Shown piece after piece: positions 7,794-14,369 of a DNA stretch of 22,325 bases (position 1 is its first letter; each line of letters starts with the position of its first letter). Where the stretch lies: assembly GCA_964571815.1 (NCBI GenBank), contig CAZNDN010000062.1, positions 1-22,325 on the forward strand. The letters are read 5' to 3'. The DNA comes from CAZNDN01 sp964571815. GTDB lineage: Bacteria; Fibrobacterota; Chitinivibrionia; Chitinivibrionales; WJKA01. The translations under genes were made by a program, and so were the position numbers. The notes beneath the pieces were generated by a model that saw only the letters and a list, made by a program, of their open reading frames with translations, had not been told where the DNA came from and searched no databases.

Positions 7794-10565
7794 TCACGGC
7801 AGAACCACGGTCCTGGTGTAACGGCGACTTTCGTAGCGAATGTTGACAAGGTACAAACCCGGCGCACACGGGGCCGTATCCAGTATGATCGTCGCCTCGG
7901 ATCCGACAGTCGGCCGGCCCCCCGCAACCCTGCCCCGCGGATCGATCAGGGCGATGCTGTAGCCGGCATGCGGAACCAGGCCCGAGACGGCAAGTCGTGT
8001 TCCCCGCGGTGTTACCCGGGGAGAAAACACGGCGTCGCCGCTTTTCACGCTGGGATAACCGCCGTCCATCGAAGACTCCGCCGGCGGGAAGTCATCGTCA
8101 CCGGGCGGTTCGCGATCGTATTCCACCCCGTTGGGATTGTTCCGGTCCACGTCGAGCCGGGGCCAGACCAGTTCGCCGTTTCTCTGCCCGCCTTCATTGT
8201 AATAGGCGCCGAGTTCATTGGTCATATTGTCTATCCATACCACGACTCGCCCGATCTGCTCATCGGTGAGACGCGCCTTGTGAGAGTCGCTCAGGATGGC
8301 CCTGCCGATCGTACTGTACCGTGCACCGAAATAGCCCGGCATAGTGCGTGAACCGCCGTGCGTCCCCTTGGTGATATGCCCGTTTCCACCGGCGTCGAAG
8401 TAGAACCCCTTGTCTTTCCAATCGTCGTAGTTCGTGCCGGTAGGCCCCGCCCCGCTGCGCTCCCGGTGGCACGGCGTGCAGGTGTTTTCAAGAACCGGCT
8501 TCACCAGCCGATGAAAGTTGATCGGCTCCACACCACCGTAGTCGGGCTCAAGTCTGGAGGGCGGGCGCTGCAAGGCAAGCGGGGTGGTGCTCAACGGCGG
8601 AATGGCTTTCCACTTGTCCTCATGACAGCCGAAGCAGGAAAGATGCTCACCCGGATGAACGTAGGTATCGGAGCGCATGGACTGCACCGCCGCCCGGTCT
8701 TCATCGAGGACCTGGAAATAGATTGCCTTGCCCACCGGCGCCTCACAGTACACGCTTCCGTCTTCCTCGATCGGCGCCACGCCCAGGGACATACGCGCGA
8801 TGCTCTGATTGGCAATGCCGATTCTCGGACGGTTCTCATTCGGCGTTGTCTTGGGGAAGATCTGCACGATACGCAGCCATTTCAACTTCACGCCGTCGGG
8901 CCACGGCAAATCCGCTTCATACACGTTTGAAATGCTGATCACCGCGCGCTTGTGGCCGGGCAGCGACGCGCGCTCTCCCTGCCAGGTGCGCGTGGGGAGC
9001 ACCGGCGGCATGGGGCGAGGACGAACCGGGATCGGATCGATCAACCGCAAATCGCCCGCACCCGGCGCCTGGTCCTGCCGCACGATAGTTTCCCGATTGC
9101 CGAACCGGTCAAGATAGCAGATATCATCTTCGTAGTTGCACAGGTAGTAGTCCTCACTCAGAGGCCACGCGGTACCGTACGGGCCCCATGTGTAGATCCC
9201 GGTTTCAGACTCGGGAAACGGCTTGTCGGGCGTTATCCGCTCCAGTTGCGACATCACGTTGTCGTCTTCGATACGCGTGTCGATCATAACGAGGCTGCCG
9301 AAGGCGTACCCATGATGCGGTGCGGCGGTGGCAATGTACTTGTGCGAGTTCGGCACGGCGCGGATATTCATTTCCATCCACGGACGCTTGCGCCGGCCGT
9401 CACCCCACTGGTTGCTGTACCAGGGGACCTCGTTGATCGTGGTAAGCGGGTGCGGGTAGTTGCCGTGCGGAGCGCGGGGATCTCTTCCATCGGGTGTGCA
9501 GATCCAGATATGATGAGCGATATCCGAATCGCGGTCCACGTAATCCCATCGAGTGTAGACAATCATGCCGTTGTTGTCCACGCTCGGGTGCCACTCGTTG
9601 GTTTCGTGGTAGTCGATACAGATCATATCACTCCCGTCGGGCTTCATCGAAAACATGGTATACGTCGGCTTGGGCATGCCGTGGCAGCGCCCGAATCCTC
9701 CGCGCCGCTCCGTTATGAAGACAACACGACCGTTGGGAAGCCAACAGGGATCGAAATCATTCCACTCACCGTCGGTGAGCTGTGTCAGGCCGGAACCGTC
9801 GATATTCGCCTTGAAGATGTGAAAGCATCGCCGCGGACTCCATCCTCCTCCACTGCCGCACTCACACCAGGCAAAAAGAACCGTTCGACCGTCATACGAC
9901 AAATCGGGAGACATGAACGATCCCCTCCCGCTGATCGTCTGCCCCTGATACCGGCCGTTCCGCACGGTTTGATCCTTGAGAATGTCGATTACTTCGACCG
10001 AACCGCCGAATGCGTTCCGTGCCAGATAAATGGACCCGCCGGTGGCCTGGTCTTTCCCCCAGTACTGGTTGATCATGTGCTTCTCCCCGCTGGTGCTTCG
10101 GCGCGCGACAAAAAGCAGGGAATCGAAGTCCAGGAGGGGATTATCAAAAGCAAGACGCTTGCGCAGTGAGGTTATTTCCGCAAACAACGTCGGCGCGCTG
10201 CTCTTGGCAAGGGCACCCGTGCCGGGAAGGTAGCCGTTGGCGCGCCTGGTTACGCGCTTTAATTCGCCCGCGTATTGCTCTCTTTTCCGTTGTGACAAAT
10301 GCGGAGCAAGATCGTCAAACAGCGCCTCCGTTCTCCGCAACACCACATCAACCGGCGTCCTGTCGCTTTCCCGGAGCAGGGAATGACGGTCAAGCACGCC
10401 GGCGGCCCGGAACATGCTCCTCTTTGCCGGGACACGGAACTTCACGAGTTGACTCCGCAGAGAGTCATACTCTCCGCCGTCGCTCCTCCCGCCCGAAACC
10501 CGGGCGGTGCAGAGCACACACACGCTCCCTGCCATCACAACCAATCTCCCGATCTTACAGCCCAT
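7794..10565 (-). CDS. H1: HzsA-related exported di-haem c-type cytochrome with beta-propeller
   Basis: This encodes 923 aa from the ATG at 10565 (GGGGGG-rich stretch upstream; MGCKIGRLVVMAG begins the signal peptide). The open frame extends further upstream but without export features. Order: helical N-terminal region (VDVVLRRTEALFDDL about 70-85); a six-bladed-type propeller with PD40 strands (NPLLDFDSLLF, WLPNGRVVFITERRGG, VDNNGMIVYTRWDYVDRD); then the HzsA-type segment EDGSVYCEAPVGKAIYFQ leading to haem motif CFGCH (C644-H648); a second motif CTPCH (C696-H700); and a Por-like C-terminal module (VSGLVPHAGYSIALIDPRGR, APGLYLVNI). It belongs to the HzsA-related family of Planctomycetes and Lentisphaerae. 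No other hydrazine synthase subunit is present, so hydrazine synthesis is not implied. The role is probably extracytoplasmic redox chemistry. It is divergent from R2. Confidence 0.87.
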   Translation of the reverse strand: MGCKIGRLVVMAGSVCVLCTARVSGGRSDGGEYDSLRSQLVKFRVPAKRSMFRAAGVLDRHSLLRESDRTPVDVVLRRTEALFDDLAPHLSQRKREQYAGELKRVTRRANGYLPGTGALAKSSAPTLFAEITSLRKRLAFDNPLLDFDSLLFVARRSTSGEKHMINQYWGKDQATGGSIYLARNAFGGSVEVIDILKDQTVRNGRYQGQTISGRGSFMSPDLSYDGRTVLFAWCECGSGGGWSPRRCFHIFKANIDGSGLTQLTDGEWNDFDPCWLPNGRVVFITERRGGFGRCHGMPKPTYTMFSMKPDGSDMICIDYHETNEWHPSVDNNGMIVYTRWDYVDRDSDIAHHIWICTPDGRDPRAPHGNYPHPLTTINEVPWYSNQWGDGRRKRPWMEMNIRAVPNSHKYIATAAPHHGYAFGSLVMIDTRIEDDNVMSQLERITPDKPFPESETGIYTWGPYGTAWPLSEDYYLCNYEDDICYLDRFGNRETIVRQDQAPGAGDLRLIDPIPVRPRPMPPVLPTRTWQGERASLPGHKRAVISISNVYEADLPWPDGVKLKWLRIVQIFPKTTPNENRPRIGIANQSIARMSLGVAPIEEDGSVYCEAPVGKAIYFQVLDEDRAAVQSMRSDTYVHPGEHLSCFGCHEDKWKAIPPLSTTPLALQRPPSRLEPDYGGVEPINFHRLVKPVLENTCTPCHRERSGAGPTGTNYDDWKDKGFYFDAGGNGHITKGTHGGSRTMPGYFGARYSTIGRAILSDSHKARLTDEQIGRVVVWIDNMTNELGAYYNEGGQRNGELVWPRLDVDRNNPNGVEYDREPPGDDDFPPAESSMDGGYPSVKSGDAVFSPRVTPRGTRLAVSGLVPHAGYSIALIDPRGRVAGGRPTVGSEATIILDTAPCAPGLYLVNIRYESRRYTRTVVLP

Positions 10566-10680
10566 GTGACCCCCCGGATACGCCTTCGCCGGCACGGTTT
10601 CGCAAACGCTCCACGGCATCAGGAGAGCCCGGAGTTCCCCGCCGAAAAGACGGTGGAGTACCAACCGATAGAGACGATCC

Positions 10681-10710
10681 CACGTCCTGAGTTCAGGCAA
10701 TAACGTGTTA
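10681..10710. promoter_or_regulatory. Nested inverted repeats in the H1/R2 divergent region
   Basis: CCTGA (10686-10690) and TCAGG (10693-10697) form a palindrome inside outer arms CACGT (10681-10685) and ACGTG (10703-10707). A further palindrome, TAAC-gt-GTTA, overlaps at 10701-10710. The 305-nt gap between H1 (start 10565) and R2 (start 10871) contains no gene, and this is its densest symmetrical segment. It is an operator candidate by position only. A weak AAGGTA element (10783-10788), similar to the AAGATA of the other pairs, lies to its right. Confidence 0.35.
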
Positions 10711-10817
10711 CCGTTGTTTTCGCCGCTCCCGATACCTGCCCCTCCATCGGCCACATCACCCTGTGAGTACCCGACAATACACAAGGTAGAGCAGGAGTAT
10801 CGACAATGCGATGGTTC

Positions 10818-10846
10818 TTGGCAGCATTTTGTATTTTTAATAGGTA
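10818..10846 (+). promoter_or_regulatory. Weak candidate promoter for R2
   Basis: TTGGCA (10818-10823) and TAGGTA (10841-10846) are 17 nt apart, with an AT-rich spacer that stands out from its surroundings, 25 nt before the R2 start. The -10 match is poor. Confidence 0.25.
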
Positions 10847-10870
10847 GTATGGACACCCGGTCTCTCTCCT

Positions 10871-12334
10871 ATGAATACAAAACCCTCGCAGGTATTCTCC
10901 GAATGGATCGAAACCGTTGTTGCCGATCCTTCTTCCGGTGAATGCCTTCCGACAATAAAGGAGTTGGCGCGGCGGTTCGGCCTTTCCGCCACATCGATCA
11001 AGAACCTCCTCAAACCCTACGTAGCAAGCGGCACGCTGACGAGTATTCGCGGGAGAGGAACATTCGTAACATCGCGCATGTCGCGGTCGGCGAAGCCGGC
11101 CTCACTTCGAACGGTGAGATCGGCGGACTCCATTGCGGATGCCCTTGCCGGGGACATTGCGACCGGCAAGCTCAAGCACGGCGACCCGCTTCCCGCGGTG
11201 AAGCTCATGTGCAGGCAGTTCAAGGCCGGTCAGGCAACGGTCACCCGTGCCTACCGGCTCCTGGAGCAGAGGGGGCTTGCGCGACGAGTAGGGAGGAATT
11301 TCTGGGTGGGGGGCCTCCAGTCCATACGCTCGCTTGGAGCCTGGAAGAGTCTTGCCTGCTTCAACTACTCCGAAGGCGACGCGTCGGACCTGAAGGCCGG
11401 CAACGATGTTCGCGAGGCATTCAAGGCCATGGAGTATGAACTTCACAATCATCGTCTGGAGCTTCGCTTCGAGGATTCCGCACAACTCGATCTGTTCCTT
11501 CATCCCCCCGTTTTCTCAAGAAGCGATTGCGCCGGTGTCGTCATCACCGGCGTGAGGGTAGCCCGTTTTGACTATCTTCAGCCGCGTATCCAGGCACTCG
11601 AACCGGCACTGAAAGCCGGCGGCAAACGCATTCTTGTATGCGGAAACCACGCGACGCAACGCATACCGCGAAACACCTCCTATTTCTGTCACGGCACCAT
11701 CATCACCAACACCGTCCGCACCGCCGCCGACTACTGCTCAACCAGAGGTTTCAGGGATATTGTGCCGGTCTTTCGCGAAGGTCAAGACAACCTCAAGGAC
11801 CTTCGTTTCCTCCTCCGGTTTATCTCCGAGTCGCTCACGCGTAATCCCAAGGTCAGGATTCTCTTCCTTATCCAGAGCCGTCGGGCCAACCAGTCCCCCG
11901 AAGACGTCTTCAGGCGAACGCCCAGCTATGTGCGTCACCAACACTTCGACTATCTGGAAGGACTTCTCAGCAAATACGAAACCATGACCATGGATGATCT
12001 GTATACAATGGTCAGGGTCGGCACGCGTATCGACGATCTCTTTGCCCATGCTCCCCAGGGCGCCTTGTGGGTAACCAGGGATGCATCCACCGCGCTGCGA
12101 GTGGTTGACTGGTGCGAGGCTCGTCGCCTCCCGGTCCCGTCTTCCGCGGCCGTTCTCAGCTTCGACGAGGACCCGCTCTTGCAGTACCGCGGAATCGCCG
12201 CATGCGTGCCCGACTGGCACACCATGGGCTACCTCATGGCACATTCGCTTATCGGCGACATACCGATAAAAAAATCACGCAAAGGCTTTCTGAGGACACC
12301 GGCGGTGTTGTACCGGAGAAGCACACTTCCGTAA
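10871..12334 (+). CDS. R2: tandem-GntR / LacI-sensor transcriptional regulator
   Basis: This encodes 487 aa from ATG 10871. The start is set by alignment with R3; there is no clear Shine-Dalgarno sequence. Winged helix 1 is residues 6-68 (CLPTIKELARRFGLSATSIK, IRGRGTFVTSR). Winged helix 2 is 86-148 (GKLKHGDPLPAVK, ATVTRAYRLLEQRGLARR, GRNFWVGG). A LacI/PBP1-like effector domain spans about 158-480, with CHGTIITNTVRTAADY starting at C273, VLSFDEDPLLQYRGIAACVPDW, and a conserved end GYLMAHSLIGDIPIKKSRKG. R2 and R3 resemble each other throughout and form a tighter pair than either does with R1. It is predicted to be cytoplasmic and dimeric, with a sugar-like effector. Its divergent partner is cytochrome gene H1, an unusual target for a carbohydrate-type regulator; it is convergent with A2. 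Confidence 0.9.
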   Translation: MNTKPSQVFSEWIETVVADPSSGECLPTIKELARRFGLSATSIKNLLKPYVASGTLTSIRGRGTFVTSRMSRSAKPASLRTVRSADSIADALAGDIATGKLKHGDPLPAVKLMCRQFKAGQATVTRAYRLLEQRGLARRVGRNFWVGGLQSIRSLGAWKSLACFNYSEGDASDLKAGNDVREAFKAMEYELHNHRLELRFEDSAQLDLFLHPPVFSRSDCAGVVITGVRVARFDYLQPRIQALEPALKAGGKRILVCGNHATQRIPRNTSYFCHGTIITNTVRTAADYCSTRGFRDIVPVFREGQDNLKDLRFLLRFISESLTRNPKVRILFLIQSRRANQSPEDVFRRTPSYVRHQHFDYLEGLLSKYETMTMDDLYTMVRVGTRIDDLFAHAPQGALWVTRDASTALRVVDWCEARRLPVPSSAAVLSFDEDPLLQYRGIAACVPDWHTMGYLMAHSLIGDIPIKKSRKGFLRTPAVLYRRSTLP

Positions 12335-12346
12335 AGGCTGCCTTTA
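12332..12346 (+). terminator. Hairpin overlapping the R2 stop codon
   Basis: TAAAGG (12332-12337) and CCTTTA (12341-12346) form a perfect 6-bp stem with a 3-nt loop that includes the TAA stop. No T-tract follows. It may be a weak terminator or simply mRNA 3'-end structure. Confidence 0.3.
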
Positions 12347-12433
12347 GCCGATACCACTCATGCGTGCGGGGGACCGCGGAAACATTCGGGAGCGCCTGTC
12401 GGCGCGCCTTTGTCCACTTCCGGAACGCAACCG

Positions 12434-12448
12434 CTCCCCTCAGGGGAG
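12434..12448. terminator. Compact GC palindrome between convergent R2 and A2
   Basis: CTCCCCT (12434-12440), one centre base, AGGGGAG (12442-12448). Read as RNA it gives CUCCCC-UCA-GGGGAG in either direction. It lies in the 279-nt gap of a convergent gene pair, where a shared terminator is expected, but there is no U-tract. Confidence 0.35.
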
Positions 12449-12482
12449 AAAGGTCCTCGTAGCGAATCGCCGGCCGGACAAA

Positions 12483-12570
12483 GGCAAACGGACAGGCAAC
12501 GCACCGCGGATAACCGCTTCATGGGCTTCTCCTCCCCCGGTCATGGTACGTCAACCAATGCCGTCCGCAA
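12483..12570 (+). pseudogene. Possible decayed relic of a regulator middle segment
   Basis: Short matches occur in the same order as in the sensor domain of R2/R3: GGCAAACG (12483), GCAACGCA followed by CCGCG (12496-12508), CATGGTACG (12542-12550, identical to R3), AACCAATG (12553-12560, identical to R3) and GTCCGC (12563-12568, as in R2). One frame reads GHGTSTNAVRN, against CHGTIITNVVRT in R3. Spacings differ by small insertions and deletions. The signal is modest and could be chance, but the collinearity favours an old, eroded regulator copy. Confidence 0.35.
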
Positions 12571-12613
12571 CGACGAGAGGGCGTTAGCGCGACTCCCCCG
12601 CGGGACGCAGCTT

Positions 12614-14077
12614 TCAAGGCGATGTATGCACCGCCGTTTTCTTCAGGGTGCCGTCCGCGTGCCGCACCAGATACACCCGCACTTCGCCCCGGTGCGGTAA
12701 ACCCCGGAAAAGCCGGTCGGATTCGGCGCAACCGGCCCTGGTAACACATCGACCGTCAGGTGTGAACAGTTCCACCGCCCCGAAGCGAGCCGCACCGCCG
12801 TTGGAGACCTTCGGCGCACGGCGGTTTCGGCCGGCAAACGGAGCAACCGGTGAAGCAGCGGTTCCCTTTACATGCAGCACCTGGTCTCCGCCCGGAGAAT
12901 CGAACGATTCCGTGCCTCCGCCCGAAACGGGATCCTCCTGTTTCACCTCTCCGTTCTTCGGATTCAGCCAGCTCACGTCATAGGTGCCCTCGGGAAGGTC
13001 GATACTGATCGAGCTTCCGTATCCTACATACTCCCTGCCCTCGTCGCCGATGAGGTCGCCGGATAGCGTCTCAAAGGAGCCGAAATCGGTGCCTTTCACA
13101 AAGTCCATAAAAATCTTGATACGGTCCAGCGTCGTCTCTCGCTCCGAGGAACCGTTACTGCCGACCCAGTAATGAAAGAAACAACCATGAATGAATTTAT
13201 CCCACAGAGTCCCGGTAAATCCGTCGGGAGACAGATTACCGTACTCATTGTTGCCCGTTGGCTTGTCATATTTCAGCTCATCCGGTCCGCTGCCGTGGAC
13301 GTTGATGTAGTCAACGTAGTCGGATTGCTCCACTTCGGCCTTGTGACTGTTGGTTGAAAACAGGCGGGCGCCCTTGCCCAGGCTTTCAAGCTCATCCTCA
13401 ACCGTTTGTATGGCCCCTTCTTCCCAGGCAAGTGATGACCCTCCGCAATCGAAGGTTTCGTTTCCAACCTGGTAGATAACGTTGTCAAAGTCCGCTGTTT
13501 CCCGGGCTATTTTGCGCAGGTATTTCTTGTGAACTTCTTTGGGAGCGGCCTTGGTGACTTGGCAATCTCCGGCATCAACACCGTTGCTGTTGTTCGAACC
13601 GTGCCAGGGCACGTATGTCTCCGGACGCTCGAGAATCCAGGCATCAACAAGATCCACCTCAATGTATATGCCCTTGCCGCGGGCATGCGAAAGCACAGCC
13701 CGCAATCCGTCCCACATGCTTTCATTCCACTGGTTGAGATCGTAGGTGCCGCCCACCTTTTTGTAGGCAGCCCTGCTCGACCCGTTCTCGATCGCATCGG
13801 TAAACGGGCCAATACGAATGTGCACCCAGTTACCGCCGTGTGCGGCCAGCTTGTCCAGCATCTCTTTCGTAATCCAGGGCCATCCGTTGCCGGTATGATC
13901 GTTGCAGCATACCGACATACCCGTCAACCATATCGGATTGTCATCGTTGTCGGCGAAATAGACAGGATTCTTCGAATACCGCTGCAACGGTCCGTTGGTT
14001 GCAGCTTGCGCAATTGCACACACGGAAAGCACCACAGCGAAAAACAGGCGAGTGCTGTGTCTCAAGGCAGTCATCAT
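12614..14077 (-). CDS. A2: secreted DUF4038/GH140-like glycoside hydrolase, short paralogue of A1
   Basis: This encodes 487 aa. GGAGGG precedes a double ATG (14077 and 14074); the second has the better spacing. The signal peptide ends near A26. The TIM-barrel (about 28-340) and PF12904-type beta domain (about 348-403) are highly similar to A1 over their full length, sharing NPVYFADNDDNPIWLTGMSV, YQVGNETFDCGGSS (E207) and GNNEYGNLSP (E278). The fibronectin, Ig and accessory beta-sandwich domains of A1 are absent. A short linker leads to a compact, diverged sorting-type end (ELFTPDGRCV, EVRVYLVRHADG). The pair arose by duplication with loss or gain of the accessory block. A2 is convergent with R2. 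No intact regulator is divergent from it, although the R1-type control region is retained at 14116-14229. Confidence 0.87.
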   Translation of the reverse strand: MMTALRHSTRLFFAVVLSVCAIAQAATNGPLQRYSKNPVYFADNDDNPIWLTGMSVCCNDHTGNGWPWITKEMLDKLAAHGGNWVHIRIGPFTDAIENGSSRAAYKKVGGTYDLNQWNESMWDGLRAVLSHARGKGIYIEVDLVDAWILERPETYVPWHGSNNSNGVDAGDCQVTKAAPKEVHKKYLRKIARETADFDNVIYQVGNETFDCGGSSLAWEEGAIQTVEDELESLGKGARLFSTNSHKAEVEQSDYVDYINVHGSGPDELKYDKPTGNNEYGNLSPDGFTGTLWDKFIHGCFFHYWVGSNGSSERETTLDRIKIFMDFVKGTDFGSFETLSGDLIGDEGREYVGYGSSISIDLPEGTYDVSWLNPKNGEVKQEDPVSGGGTESFDSPGGDQVLHVKGTAASPVAPFAGRNRRAPKVSNGGAARFGAVELFTPDGRCVTRAGCAESDRLFRGLPHRGEVRVYLVRHADGTLKKTAVHTSP

Positions 14078-14115
14078 TTCCCTCCCGGCTTGAGGATATG
14101 ATCAGGGAATTTCGT

Positions 14116-14135
14116 GCCGGTGAATCGAGTCCGGC
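14116..14135. promoter_or_regulatory. Candidate operator upstream of A2
   Basis: GCCGG (14116-14120) and CCGGC (14131-14135) form a perfect inverted repeat with a 10-nt spacer. It lies between the A2 start codon and the conserved AAGATA/TATCTT element, exactly where the longer repeat lies in the A1 flank. The half-site sequence differs from the one at A1, as expected if each regulator copy has its own specificity. Confidence 0.38.
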
Positions 14136-14154
14136 TCATGCCGAAAAGATAAGG
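14136..14154 (-). promoter_or_regulatory. Putative minus-strand promoter element for A2
   Basis: The plus strand reads TCATGCCGAAAAGATAAGG, which on the minus strand has TATCTT as a -10-like box about 70 nt from the A2 start. It is the same block as at 4286-4301 with a 3-nt insertion. Confidence 0.42.
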
Positions 14155-14201
14155 AAAATGGATGGCTGTATCCGGCCAAAATGACGCCTTTCATACCCTT
14201 G

Positions 14202-14290
14202 TTCAGACACTTCAGGCGGAATGTTTCATGCGCCGCGTGGTTCAACGGCGCGGGCTCTCGATATCGCGGCACCGTGACAAAACCGGCTGT
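14202..14290 (+). pseudogene. Relic of the divergent regulator's leader and first codons
   Basis: 14202-14229 matches the R1 leader block (4349-4376) at 24 of 28 positions, including an ATG at 14221. After a 15-nt in-frame insertion, ACGGCGCGGGCTCTC (14244-14258) matches ACAGCGCGGGCTTTT just before the R1 coding start. The frame reads M-F-H, then T-A-R-A-L, against M-S-H-T-A-R-A-F in R1, and stops at 14275-14277. No winged-helix sequence follows. The rest, up to 14369, shows only GC-rich short palindromes such as GGCTCGAGAGCC and CCGGC-acgg-GCCGG. Confidence 0.5.
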
Positions 14291-14369
14291 TCATGCAACC
14301 GTCCCGCGATCCGCCAAAGGCTCGAGAGCCGGCACGGGCCGGATGCGCTTCCACGGTATCGCGGTGATC

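Noticed and set aside
8952..10169. 405-codon plus-strand open frame
   Set aside because: It is antisense to the propeller region of H1, and a similar antisense frame lies opposite H2 (20739-21629). These mirror the conserved sense strand and are not independent genes.
7794..10565. Hydrazine synthase / anammox metabolism
   Set aside because: Only the HzsA-related family resemblance is present. There are no HzsB/HzsC, hydrazine dehydrogenase or other anammox genes in view, and this family is widespread in non-anammox bacteria.
10566..10856. Upstream extension of H1 to 10856
   Set aside because: The extension would bury the signal peptide (MGCKIGRLVVMAG) 98 residues in, and would cover the R2 divergent control region.
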